Translations under genes and position numbers: made by a program
Assembly: GCA_963575745.1 (NCBI GenBank)
Contig: CAUYUJ010016704.1
Location: 539,192-603,191 of the forward strand
Origin: Prorocentrum cordatum
Taxonomy: Eukaryota > Sar > Dinophyceae > Prorocentrales > Prorocentraceae
Length of the DNA: 64,000 nucleotides
Direction of reading: 5' to 3'
In this document: piece after piece, positions 8,455-18,600 of the stretch
How the letters are laid out: each line of letters opens with the position of its first letter
Numbering within the stretch: position 1 is the first letter of the stretch
The notes under the pieces: model-generated
The model's database searches: none
The model's input: the letters and a program-made list of their open reading frames with translations, nothing else
What the model was told of the DNA's origin: nothing

Positions 8455-11002
8455 CCGTCTTGGGCTTCTCCAGCGTGTAATGGATCACCGACTTCAACGA
8501 ACACTTCTTGCACTTCGCGAAGATCACGGTGCCGTTTGACTGCCACTTCAACTCGCCCACAGGATGAACACACGCCGCCTGCTGCTGCATGAGCTCTGGG
8601 TCGAACTTCGCCTTCGGACCTGGGACCAGCCTCTCGCCGTCGAACTGCGAGTCGTACATGGCTCGATGCATCTGCTGCTTCTCCAGGTCGCTCTGCGTGG
8701 CACCGACACTCATGACGTAGCTCCGTCCAGAGGCGGTGACTACGCGCGGGACTCCAGATGCAGCTGGAGATGCCGTCGCAGCGGCAGGGGCACCTGAGCT
8801 CGCGGCTCCTGGAGGCGCTGGAAGATGGACACGTCGTCGTATTCCCTCCATGTTCTTCCACACGCTTCCGACTCCCTGCTGCTCAGGAGATGTAGGCAGG
8901 ACACGCTCTGGCAGAGGTGCCTGCTCACGTCGCTTCTGCAGGCCGTCGTAGACCTCGCCTGGGTTCAATCGGGCGTGCATCTCCATCTCCTGTTTCTCTA
9001 TCAGCGCGAGGCGATCCAGCAACTCAACTTTGTCACGCTGCAAGACCTCTAGTCGCTTCTTTTCCTCGCTCTTTCTCACTTCCTCGGAGGCTCCTGCCAT
9101 GACCCAGCCCTCGCCCTTAGGAACAGCGGCGGCCTCCCCAGTCGGAGCGGCAGACGTTAGTCCAGGCACAGCTCCGCCTGGGGATCCTTTAGTCTTCGAT
9201 GCTCCCTTCGCCGACGCCGCCGCTGCGGTATCCACCACGTATACAGGATGGGCCCTCGCAGGGCCGCTGGCTAGGGAGAAGTCTGGCTTCTCGCAGCGGC
9301 GCGTGTAGAGATTGAGGCGCACGATACGATCGTTTTTAGTGATGAAGTGGATGGTTGCCGGCGGCGTCAGGTAATCCCTAAAGATGTCCTGACGCGGATA
9401 CCAGCTGCAGAAGATCTCATCCATCTCCTCCGGCGTGAACGGCACCTCCTTATCCTTACGCCGCTGGTCGTTGTCGTCCTCGCTGGCCTCATCCTCCTCG
9501 CTGGCCTCATCCTCCTTCTTCACTTCCTTGTTGCCTCTTGCCTTCTTTCTCTCTTTCTTCTCTTCTTTGCTGCCCCTCGCCTTCTTCTTCTTTTCGTTAT
9601 TTTCTTCCTTCTCTTCCTTCTCACCGCGGTCTTCTGGTGGACTCTGCTTCTCTTCCTTCACACCGCGGCCTTCTGGTGTACTCCGCGACCTTGAACGCGA
9701 GGAAGCCTCCGCCTCGGGCGGAGGAGGGGCACGATGCCCACGGAGAACAGCTCCCCGATCACGCTGGCGGTCGTCACGACGATCTCGATGATGATCTTCA
9801 CGCTGCTTGGTGTCACGACTCCCGCCTTCACCGCGCCGATCGTCACGGGGCTTGGCATCACGATTGCCGCCCATCACGATCTTGAACATAGTTGCCGTGA
9901 TCTCGTCGAGATCCACCTCAGCCGCCGCACAAGGCTTCGACGTGGTCAGCTGCAGACGCATGAGCCGACCCTGGACGAAGTCGAGGCTCTCGAAGCGGCC
10001 TTGCTTGAAGAAGATAGGCTTCTTGTTCGTCACGCGCTCCACGATGTGATGGACCGTGGCAAGGTCAGGAAACTCCAACTCCACGCTGTGCCCCTTTGGG
10101 TGGGTGTTGGCCAGAATGCGATGGCAACGCACGCATGCATCCTCGTCCTCCTGATCCTCCCCGCGCCTGGCACGGGCGCGCGCACGTTCATCACTGCTCT
10201 GTGCGGGCCCTGGGCCATCGTCGGCGCCCCGGCGTAGGCTCGGCGCAGGCATGCTCTTGGGCCTGGGATTCATGACGATCCGCCCTGGAGCATCAGCTCG
10301 ACCCTCCACCGGATGCCTCTGGGCAGGCACCGACTGGGGAGCACGGCGCCATGGAGCGCGGCCACGACGCTCCTCGGCACTGCCTGCCATGCCAACCCAG
10401 TGGATGATCGGTCCATGCACCTGCCTAGGCGCCGGCGGCTTCACAGAGCTCCGCTGGTTGGGCGACGCTGGCTGGCCACTCTTTGGCCCGATCTTGTTGC
10501 ACGGCTCGCGCTCGCCACTCTTCACCTTGGGGCACTCCGGGTCGCCACGCCAGTGGCCGGGCTGATCGCAGTCAGCACACCGGCTGTTAGCCTTGCGCTG
10601 GTCCGTCGGCTTCCGACCAGCCTGGAAGGAGCCGCTGGCGTTGATCTTCTTGGAGTCACGCTGCCGAGGGGCAACGAACCCGCGCTTCTGACGCTGTACT
10701 GCCGTCTTCTGCTTGGCCCTCCAGCCGGCCAAGAACGCTTCCTGAAGATCCTCCGGTGCCTCGTACTCCTCGTCATCTGGCCCGTCGTTGTCCGACGCCA
10801 GCTCCTCTTCGACCTCAGCGCCGTCCTCGAAGATGATCCCCTCGCCAGCTCCGGGGTCTCCATCGTCCTGTTCATCTGCTTCGTCTTCGTCGTGCTGCGC
10901 CTCCTCCAGGTCGCCGTGGTGTTCATCGTAGTCTTCACCGTTCTCTACCTCGTGCACATGCTGGCCAGAGCGTCCTCGCAGCACGCATGGCCTGCGAGCC
11001 AT
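8252..11002 (-). CDS. gag: Copia Gag, C-terminal part with zinc knuckle
   Basis: Nucleocapsid-like part of Gag, which would bind element RNA. It has a CX2CX4HX6C knuckle at 10527-10583 (CADCDQPGHWRGDPEC; the last spacing is longer than the usual CX2CX4HX4C), acidic stretches at the start, and a long charged K/R/E/D-rich middle. The same frame continues upstream through TAA at 11015-11017 into the N-terminal Gag frame, so both were one protein. The listed ATG at 11002 is the first after that stop. Real coding ends near 8455: the last ~65 residues are the out-of-frame copy of the Pol N-terminus. A GAVPGLTSAAPTGE peptide encoded near 9122-9181 recurs at the start of Pol in the other frame. Confidence 0.85.
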   Translation of the reverse strand: MARRPCVLRGRSGQHVHEVENGEDYDEHHGDLEEAQHDEDEADEQDDGDPGAGEGIIFEDGAEVEEELASDNDGPDDEEYEAPEDLQEAFLAGWRAKQKTAVQRQKRGFVAPRQRDSKKINASGSFQAGRKPTDQRKANSRCADCDQPGHWRGDPECPKVKSGEREPCNKIGPKSGQPASPNQRSSVKPPAPRQVHGPIIHWVGMAGSAEERRGRAPWRRAPQSVPAQRHPVEGRADAPGRIVMNPRPKSMPAPSLRRGADDGPGPAQSSDERARARARRGEDQEDEDACVRCHRILANTHPKGHSVELEFPDLATVHHIVERVTNKKPIFFKQGRFESLDFVQGRLMRLQLTTSKPCAAAEVDLDEITATMFKIVMGGNRDAKPRDDRRGEGGSRDTKQREDHHRDRRDDRQRDRGAVLRGHRAPPPPEAEASSRSRSRSTPEGRGVKEEKQSPPEDRGEKEEKEENNEKKKKARGSKEEKKERKKARGNKEVKKEDEASEEDEASEDDNDQRRKDKEVPFTPEEMDEIFCSWYPRQDIFRDYLTPPATIHFITKNDRIVRLNLYTRRCEKPDFSLASGPARAHPVYVVDTAAAASAKGASKTKGSPGGAVPGLTSAAPTGEAAAVPKGEGWVMAGASEEVRKSEEKKRLEVLQRDKVELLDRLALIEKQEMEMHARLNPGEVYDGLQKRREQAPLPERVLPTSPEQQGVGSVWKNMEGIRRRVHLPAPPGAASSGAPAAATASPAASGVPRVVTASGRSYVMSVGATQSDLEKQQMHRAMYDSQFDGERLVPGPKAKFDPELMQQQAACVHPVGELKWQSNGTVIFAKCKKCSLKSVIHYTLEKPKTDEWGTSQEHPRRSCARTNVCRSDWGGRCRQEGRGPLGSKGRRPLGSKGGICGPRGHYPRGVPPQVGR
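8378..8435. repeat. Internal direct repeat of the copia element (pol copy)
   Basis: About 55 bp nearly identical to 9130-9187. Both encode AVPGLTSAAPTGE, but in gag frame at 9.15 kb and in pol frame here; the copies are 754 bp apart, which is 3n+1. Next to it, 8318-8372 is a 27-nt unit in tandem. Confidence 0.8.
8455..8490 (-). other. gag-pol frame junction (+1 shift)
   Basis: The gag frame runs VIHYTLEKPKTDEWG while the pol frame is open only from a TGA near 8490 leftward, so the ribosome must move +1 somewhere in this overlap. Ty1 uses a programmed +1 shift, but I see no exact Ty1-type CUU-AGG-C heptamer, so a mutation or a different slippery site is possible. Confidence 0.6.
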
Positions 11003-11014
11003 GGGAGGGTGCGG

Positions 11015-11017
11015 TTA
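11015..11017 (-). other. In-frame TAA splitting gag
   Basis: The only stop in 11812-8455 in the gag frame. Downstream sequence reads on as PHPPMARRPCVLRG without loss of coding character. Programmed readthrough in retroelements usually uses UAG or UGA, so a mutation or base error is the simpler view. Confidence 0.75.
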
Positions 11018-11812
11018 GCGACCGCCCGAACTCCCGGAGGAGCGCCCGTGCTCACGCTGCGCCACAAACGGCGAGCGGCGAGGGAGCACCGAGCGCTTCT
11101 CGGTGTCGTGCACCTTCGAGTAGGCTGCCTTCAGCACGACCTCCATCCGCTTCGAGTCGTAGATGCCGCCACAGTTGAAGAGCACCTGCGCTCGCTCCTT
11201 CTGGGACAGTCCAGCGCCACGAAGCATCTTGCTCGCCAGCGCGCGATCGCTGATTGCTGAAGTAGGATCCTCGAGCTGCAGCTCCATGCGCTTCTTGCGC
11301 AAGTACGTGGTCAAATCCACGATGGGCTGCCCAGCTCGACGGTGTGCTCGCTCCCACTCCTGATGCACCTGATCGAGGCACTCGTGATCCATCTTCTCGA
11401 AGGCATCGTCGTAGATAGCAAAGATGGTCTCGAGCGTATCCTCGCGTCGGAGGTCCGACGCATCAAGCACCTCGATGAGCTCTTTGGCTCGACCTGTCAC
11501 TTGACTGTAGATGATCAGGCCCAGCTCCACATCTGAGAGCTGGTTGAGGTTGCGGATGACTTCAACCTCCTTGCGCCAATCTCGGTACTTCTTGGTACTC
11601 GTACCGACTGCACCATCGAACTCTGGGAGCTTCACCTGCGACAGCAGTAGACGTGTACGTCTGGGACCGCCGTCGCCACCACGATCCCGATGTAAGGCCA
11701 AGAGCTCCCGCTGGGTCTCGGCCATTACGCGCAGGACTGCATGCAGGTCCGGGGGACCTGTGCCAGCAGAGGACGCAGCCTCCGCATCTGAACCGTCTTG
11801 GCTAGCTGCCAT
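11015..11812 (-). CDS. gag: Copia Gag, N-terminal part (capsid-like)
   Basis: 265 residues, starting at ATG 11812 just downstream of the 5' LTR and primer site. It has the look of a copia capsid region: LPEFDG, YRDWRKEVEVIR, IIYSQVTGRAKELIEVL and a helical segment with KKRMELQLEDP. The frame stops at TAA 11015-11017 and the same frame resumes 12 bp later into the zinc-knuckle part. Either a recent nonsense mutation splits gag, or the stop is read through. The protein would form the particle that carries element RNA. Confidence 0.85.
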   Translation of the reverse strand: MAASQDGSDAEAASSAGTGPPDLHAVLRVMAETQRELLALHRDRGGDGGPRRTRLLLSQVKLPEFDGAVGTSTKKYRDWRKEVEVIRNLNQLSDVELGLIIYSQVTGRAKELIEVLDASDLRREDTLETIFAIYDDAFEKMDHECLDQVHQEWERAHRRAGQPIVDLTTYLRKKRMELQLEDPTSAISDRALASKMLRGAGLSQKERAQVLFNCGGIYDSKRMEVVLKAAYSKVHDTEKRSVLPRRSPFVAQREHGRSSGSSGGR

Positions 11813-11878
11813 GGCGGCCCACGCAGGTGGTCACGACCACCAAAGCAGAGCACGCAGTGCGTCCGCTGGAGCTTACAA

Positions 11879-11890
11879 GCTCCGCTACCA
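11879..11890 (-). promoter_or_regulatory. Primer binding site, initiator tRNA-Met type
   Basis: The minus strand reads TGGTAGCGGAGC one base inside the 5' LTR. The matching tRNA 3' end would be GCUCCGCUACCA, so the acceptor stem would begin AGCGGAG with A1:U72, the hallmark of eukaryotic initiator tRNA. Reverse transcription would start here. Confidence 0.8.
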
Positions 11891-11891
11891 A

Positions 11892-12074
11892 TGTCAGTGC
11901 AGTTCTTTTAGCTCGGACTGCGCGGCAGTCAAAACTGCGGGTGCGCCCCAGGGCCCTAGGACTAGGGCCAAAACAGCGGCGGGCAGCGTGCATGCCACAA
12001 AACGAGACAAACGTGTATATCATGCACACACGGTGACATGGGCGGCAGAGGGGCAGGGGAGTGCACTCTTCACA
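11892..12074 (-). repeat. 5' LTR of the copia element
   Basis: 183 bp, 179 identical to 2275-2457. It should hold the promoter and transcription start. I see no TATA box, and none is expected if the host is a dinoflagellate. Confidence 0.92.
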
Positions 12075-12079
12075 CCCAA
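12075..12079. other. Target-site duplication, right
   Basis: CCCAA, identical to 2270-2274. The array continues on the far side as CCCAAGACCACTC. Confidence 0.9.
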
Positions 12080-13990
12080 GACCACTCAAAAATGAGGCCT
12101 CCGAGAGGGCCCCAAGACGGCCTGAGAGCGCCCCAGGACGGCCCCGAGAGGCCCACAAAAGGCCCCAAGAGGCACCGAAACGGCCCCCGAGAACCACCAA
12201 ATTGCCTCCAAGAGGCTCCCAAGGGCTTCATACCCACAACCCAGTCACGGTGGCGGGATGGGACGAAGGCCCTTAGGTCCGCCGCCCCCTGTTGGCTTGC
12301 CACAGGGGTGCCTGGCGTGCTAAATCCTTTCGATTTGGGTTATTTTAGAACTCCCCCTGGAGCTCTGGCCCGTCCCGCCGGCACGGAATAAGGACCCGTG
12401 AACTCTCCAGGTCGTCGGTCTTACCGCGCCAGACGGCTCCAAGATGGCCTCCAAGACGGCCAATATGGCTTCCAAGATAGCCACGATGGCCCCAAGAGAA
12501 CCCAAGATGTTTTCCACATGTTTCCAAGACGGCCCAAGAAGCACCAATGACGGCCGAAGATGGTCTCAAGATGGCCCAGGACGGCCCAAAAAGACCTCCA
12601 AGAGGTCCTCCAGGAGGCCTCTTGGGCGATCTTGGGGTGACCTTGGGGGCCACTTGGGCCGTCCGAAAAGCTCGGAAACCACCTGGTCCGATAGCTCGCC
12701 CGACTCCGTGTTCCCCGAAAGCTTTCGAAACCCACTCGGGGAACGCGTGGCCCGATAGCTTGGCCAAGCTCAAACCCAATTTTCGACCACGCAGGCGATT
12801 CCACAAAGGCAGGGGGCGGGGGTGATTCGCCGTAGGCGTCTTCGATCCGCTGCCCCCTGTTGATTCATGGCAGGGGTGCCCGGCGTGCTAAACCTTTGCG
12901 CTTTTGGTTTTGGTTCTTTGTCCAAAACAACTCTCCCTGGGGCTCCGGCCCAGCCCGCTGGAGTCCCGGAGTGGCCCCAAAGACTGCGCAAAATCCGGTT
13001 GCAAAGGTTTTTCCTGCTCTAGATGGCTCCAAGATGGCCCCAGATGGCTTCCAAGATGGCCAAGATGGCCTCCAAGTTCGCCCAAGATGGTCCCAGATGG
13101 CCTTTAGGGAGAGTCCAAGATACCTCCAAGTCCGCCCAAGAAACCTCCAAGACGGCCCAAGACGGCCCAAGAGGTGCCCAAGAGGCCTCCAAGACGGCCC
13201 AAGAGGCCTCCGACAGGGCCTCCAGGAGGGCCCGAAGAGGCTAAAATCATTGATTCTCCTGCGGTTTTCAAATGTTTTCTTCGTATTTGCTCCTTTTGGC
13301 TCTTCCGACGACCCAAGACGGCCCAGAAAGCCCCCAAGATCGCCCCCAGAGCGCCCAAGAGGCCTCCAAGATGGCCCCAGAACAGCCCAAGAGGCCCCCA
13401 AGACGGCCCCAAGAGTCTCCCAAGACGGCCCAGGAGGCCTCTAAGACGCCCCAGATGGCCTCCAAGACGGCACTGGAGCGTTACAAGAGGGCCCCAAGTC
13501 GGCCCAGAGAGGCCCCCAAATCGGCTTCCAACGGCGTCAGACGGGCCAGGAGCCCACTAAAACAGCCAAAGATGGCCCAACGATAGCCCAAGACGGCCCA
13601 AGAGGTCTCCAAGAGGGCCTCCAAGAAGGCCCGAAAAGGCCCAAATCATTGATTTTGAAAGACTGTCGCATTTGATGCTGTTTTCGGCCTTCCCACGGCC
13701 CGAGACTGCCCAAAAGCCCCCAAAGACCGCCCAAGAGGTCACCAGAATGGCCCCAGAAAGGCCCAAGAGGCCTCCAAGACGACCCCAAGAGGCCCCCAAG
13801 ACGGCCCAAGAGGCCTCCAAGACGCCCAAGATGGCCTCCAGGACGGCCTTGGAGCACCCCAAGAGGGCCATAAGACGGCCCAGACAGGCCCCCAAGACGG
13901 CCAAAGAGGCCCCCGAGAAGCCCCCCAAAGTCCAAGAGGCTCCCAGGAAGCTCCCAGCTGACCCCAAGAGTGTCCCCAGAGGCTCCCGAG
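12080..13990 (+). repeat. CCAAGA/AAGATGGCC minisatellite with higher-order structure
   Basis: Nearly 2 kb of 12-15 bp degenerate units. Two larger layers are visible. A block with GCCCCCTGTTG ... CAGGGGTGCC ... GGCGTGCTAAA occurs at about 12271 and again at about 12838 (spacing ~570 bp), each followed by AAGATGGCC-type units. The ~85-bp AAATCATTGATT core occurs at about 13230 and 13640 (spacing ~400 bp). Long W/G/L-rich minus frames and P/R/K-rich plus frames are read-through products of a period divisible by three. Confidence 0.85.
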
Positions 13991-13997
13991 ATGCCGC

Positions 13998-14137
<140 letters not shown>

Positions 14138-15100
14138 AACGGCGGCCATGATGTTCTTCAACAGCCGCTCCCAGCCCTGCCCCCCCAAACAAGGAGCCAG
14201 GGCCGGTATTGAAAGGTGGTGCCACATGTCAAAAGGGGGGGCCACCCCAGGAGGGGAGGAAGAAACGAGGAGGGGGGCGACACGGGAGGAACAAAGGAGG
14301 GAAAGCGCGCACGACGAGGCGAGGGAGGGGGGGAGCGGGCCCAGCTATTCACCGAACCCCACGAGCGCCTCCCCATATGTGGACGGAACGCAGGACGGAG
14401 GAACGGCGATGTATTTAAAATGGGGGGAGGGGCGCTAGGGGGGTCGGTCAAAAGCTGGGGCCTTCATATAACGGCTAGCATGCTCTTATTGCTGCGGTTC
14501 GCCTGCTCTTTTGGAGCGAGATAAAAGAGCCCCCCAACCGATCGCGAAACCAGAAGGTGGTAGGGACCAAGGTCTCTGGCGGAAGAAACTAAGAGATAGG
14601 CAAATCAGGCGGAGGGCGAGGCAACGCGCACCTATCTGCGAAGTATGTCCAAGGTCAGCGTCGGACATGTAGCAGAGAAATGGCAATGTGCAATGAGCTG
14701 AGAGGTAACAACTGGGCGTTGTGAGGCGAACGCAGACGATGTAAATGTCTGCCTCATGGAAGGCCCATGGACCATAAGCGCTGGCGGGTGGGCGGGCGAG
14801 GGCGCGCCGCGAAAAAAAAAGCCCCACGCCGCTGCTGAGGAGTCTCACCGCGTTCTGAGAAGGGCACTAAGGGCGGTCGTTTGCAGCGCGTAGCAAAGCG
14901 AAAGAAGTGGGGGGAGGGAACTGCGCGCGAGGAAGCGGCTGCACGGAGGTACAAACAAACACCATGCAGTGATGGATGGATGGCATCGGCGAGGTAAGAG
15001 ATAAATGTCGCGCGGTGAATGAGGACGGGGGTAACGAGGTACATGCGGTCCGTTTGTCGAGCTGCGGCAGCATGGCCAACGCCATGCCCCGGACTGCTTA
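14138..15100. other. Intergenic, no recognised gene
   Basis: Includes a purine-rich G/GGA stretch at about 14220-14440. Frames are short and overlapping, with nothing identifiable. Confidence 0.4.
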
Positions 15101-15109
15101 GCGCCCCCC

Positions 15110-15385
15110 TTCCCGCCCATAAAACTCCGCGCGCCCCGAGTCCACAAGAGGGGGGGCCAGAAGGTGAAGAAAGTTGGGGGAGATAGGTAGCATCTGATCG
15201 AAGACGAAATTGATGTAGGCGGCGCACTTGACGTAGTCGTCGCACCCTGTGCCTTCCTTGTGGAAGCATTGCCGCCATGTCTGTGCTCTGCCGCCCGGCG
15301 GGGGACAAGGGATGGCACGCGCGCGCTGCGAGAGTAAAGATCACGCTGTCGTCCGCTGCAGGGTCGGTCCGACCTTGAGGCATGG
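15110..15385 (-). pseudogene. Possible coding remnant, cysteine-containing
   Basis: Two minus frames join into protein-like text: ATG at 15382 gives DDSVIFTLAARACHPLSP. After a frame change the text continues WRQCFHKEGTGCDDYVKCAA, then YINFVFDQMLPISPNFLHLL. The spaced cysteines and normal residue mix differ from the repeat-derived frames around it. It could be a piece of the decayed gene to its right, an exon, or chance. I do not recognise the family. Confidence 0.3.
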
Positions 15386-15628
15386 CCCCAGTCCAATGGC
15401 GCCCAGGTGGGATTAGCCTGGTTCGCTCGGAGTAGGTCGAGTCGTGGGAGTCTGAGAGGAGGCAGAGTGCGTCGGAAAGGTCGGTTGGAACATGGGTCGG
15501 CGAGGTCGGTGGTGGGGCGCGATAGGTGGTGGTGCTGTGGCGGCGTCGGGCGCGTGGGCACTTCGTTCGGCCGTCCAGGCCTGCGTTGGGCTCGTCTTGG
15601 CGATGGCGAGGACGGCTATCGCCAGCGG

Positions 15629-18600
15629 TTAGGGACGCAATTGGTTGACGTAGTCGTTGAGCTTGTCGAGGAACTTGGAGGCGGAGTCCTTGGCCGTTGT
15701 GATCTCCTTCTGGATGTCGAGGGCCTTTTTGTAACTGACCTGTGGTTCCCCTACCATCGCGGCGAGGGTGTCGAGCTTGCCCTGGAGGTCGTGGCGGCGG
15801 AAGCGGTGATCGTCATTTGGTGTCGGAGATCAACGCTTGTTTGGTCCTTCGCATGTTGTTGGTCTGAGTGATGGTACCCCATGCCCAGAAGTCGTTGTTG
15901 CTGTTGTAAGACAGATTGTGGATTGTCACCTCGTCGACCTCGTTAACCGCGATGGCGCCGCGGGCGATGGAGCCCCCCCTCCCAGCTTGGCGTGGCACGA
16001 GTAGCGCGTGGTAGCTCCCATGGGGGGGGGTGATTGCGCCGGGGCTTACCATCTCCTGGGTGATCGTCGCGGTGGGGAACCATCCAGTGGGCTTCTGTGG
16101 CTCGACTTGGATAGAAGAAGGCTGGTTGTTATTTGCAGCAGGAATGCTGGCCCGCGACGTCGGGTCGCAGCTGCTGGACGCGGTAGTGCGCGCGCGTTCC
16201 CCCCCTGCATCGTGCTCCTGCTGTGCGACCTTGTTCTCGTAGTCGATCTTGTCGTTTGGCTGTTCTGCTGTCTTCCTTGACGGTCGGCCCGGTCGGCGCG
16301 GCCTTGAATCTCACTGGCTTCGTTCCTGAGATGGGCCCACTGCGAGGGGAGGCTTGGCGAGCTGGGTTGGAAGTCGCCTGGAAGGGAGCGGCTGCTGGCG
16401 TTGTGCCAGCGATTGTACTGCCACTGCTCGTAGGTCTGGCAGTGTCCGATTGGTGGGCTGTGTTGTTGATTGCGGTCATCATTGTAGTTTCCTCCTTGTG
16501 GGTGGTTTCTCCCTGTGATGCCGGCTCCCGCGTCGGTAGTATCTCCACGTGGATCTCGTGGTCGAAGATGCCGCGGTCGTCGCATGGTGCCAGTATTGGT
16601 TTGGGGCTGCGTCTCTGCTTGATGCGATGGACGACGCGGCTCACGCTTGGAGGGCGTGGGCGCCCCTCTCGCATAGGTGAGAGCACTAGGATGTTGTCGC
16701 CGAAGATGAGGAATGGCTCGGAGTCCTGGATGACCTTGAGGCGGGAGAAGAATGCGCCACCTGCGCGATCGTTGTACAATAATGCGATCTGTCGACCCAC
16801 CCGCGCGCATCTGGTTCCCCTTGGCATTCGGTCCGCCTCTTGTCGAGAAGGTCGCGGATGGTTCGCGCCATGGCTTTGTCGGCCTGCTCTCGTTTCACTG
16901 GGCGCTCTGGCTTAAGGGGGGGTTCGCTGTGGGATGGAGGGCGCATCGGCCTGAGGCTGTGGTAGAAGCAGCCATCCTTGCTGATGCTGCAGGCCTGTCT
17001 GTTTTGGTCGGTTAGCTGCCGAGCGCCGCATGGTTCGCTGTTGACGTCGCCTGGGGGCTTCCACTGGGTGGCGCCTGTTTCCAGCTTGTGGTAGTAGGCG
17101 AGGCATCTCGTTGCGTTGGCGCGCGCGGCCCAGCCAGGCGGAAGTTTGGCGCGGCGAGATGGGCCAGGTCGTAGCGCTTCAACTTGCATGTAAACTGGTG
17201 GGGCGCATGGGCTGCGGAAGTATCGGTTGGCCCCTGGCCTCGTTGTAGTGATTTGCATGGGGGAGTTGCCCGGGGGCGGGCCAGGCCGGTTCGGCGTCGG
17301 GGTCGCGTTCTGGTTGTATACGAGCTGGAGTACGATCGGCATAGGTAGCGGGATGGTGTGCTGGATCTGTGGTGCAGATCTTCGCTGGACGTGCTGCAGC
17401 TCGGCAGTTGTGGGAGCAGTGCGAGCTGGCCGCTGTGCTCGTTGCGGTCGAACTCCCGGCAAAACCGCATGCCACTCGGGGAAGCAGCACTGGGACCAGT
17501 TGATGGGCCCAAAGCCTGCGTCGCGAAGTTGTTGGTCGCGTTGAAGGAGGCGACGTGCACAGTGAGCATGAGGCCGCCAAGTCGGACGTCGGCAGGTTAC
17601 TGGTATTCTGGCGCTTCCTAGTCAAGTCGCTGTCTTCCCTCAGATAGTGCATCTCCGTCTGGGGCAAACTCGACCTGAAGGACGGTGATCTCCCGCTTGG
17701 TGGCCTCAGCGTGGACGTCGGTGGTTCCGTCGATTCTCGCTGTACATGACTCCGAAGCAGCGGAGATCTCCTGCAGCACCTGAGCTGGGCATTCGATGAG
17801 GGCGTTGTCGATGATGGCAGGCAATTTGGGAAGGTCGCTGATGGGCGCGCTCAGCTTTAGGATCGCCACGTGGTCGATCTCCTTTGCGGGCAGTGGTGGC
17901 GTTCGGAATGTGCCCGCCAATGCTGATCGGAGTGCGATGTCCCTTTGATGGCAAATCTATACTGGCACTCGCTGTCCTCTGAGGTCCGTCTCGTCGCAAT
18001 GTAGTCCACCGGTTGTCTGTGGAGTAATGTGGTGGTGATCGATCGGGAGGATGTAACTGTCCGCATATGGATGCAGTGCCCCTCCTGCGCGGGCTTCCAC
18101 GGTGTCTCTTGCATATGCGGCTAGTGTGCCAATCTCGGAGGCAGGGTGCAAGGTGCCGCATATGTCGGTGGTCGCCACGATGTAAACCTTCGGACTGCAT
18201 CGCTCGTTGTTGCTGCGGATGGCTTTGCGTTGAACATCTTCAAAGTTGTGGCGCGTGTCCACGCCCATCTTGTTGAAGATGCATCGGGCCTGAAGGTTCG
18301 CGAAAGGCTCGTCGTCCTTGCTATTCCACGGTGGTGTTTGTACCAGTGTTGGGTCAGAACTTGCCAGCTTTTGGACGTCGTGCCACTCCAAATGGTGGAC
18401 GGGTGTCTTCTTGGGGTCGCCGTCGTTAGAGGCGTCTTCTGGCGCGCGATACTTTGTGGCGGAGCGGTAATGCGGGCAGTTATCAGGCTGGTCCATCCAA
18501 AGGTCTGCGTCGGTCCACATCTCGATGTTGGACCATGAAGTTGTCAGAAACGGCGGCACAGCTCTTCTTGACCTTGTCCTCCCAGCACCCCCCGGCTGCG

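Larger units (their letters stand above)
2275..12074 (-). mobile_element. Ty1/copia LTR retrotransposon, near full length
   Basis: A 9.8-kb element transcribed on the minus strand. It has two 183-bp LTRs, a 5-bp CCCAA target duplication, a primer site, gag in two in-frame pieces, and pol with protease, integrase, reverse transcriptase and RNase H in the Ty1/copia order (integrase before RT). The LTRs differ at 4 of 183 positions, all transitions, which implies recent insertion. Defects or special features are an in-frame TAA in gag and a +1 shift between gag and pol. I could not find a clean polypurine tract next to the 3' LTR: the 20 bases inside it are mixed. It landed in the CCAAGA-type minisatellite. 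Confidence 0.93.

Noticed and set aside
13286-13320. Possible spliced-leader remnant (CTCCTTTTGGCTCTTCC)
   Set aside because: Only partial resemblance to the dinoflagellate leader ending TTTTGGCTCAAG; it belongs to the repeated 85-bp core and lacks a leader start and splice donor.
12345-13967. Multiple W/G/L-rich frames that look like membrane or collagen-like proteins
   Set aside because: Products of the CCAAGA-type units read on the minus strand; residue pattern follows the DNA period and changes register at indels.
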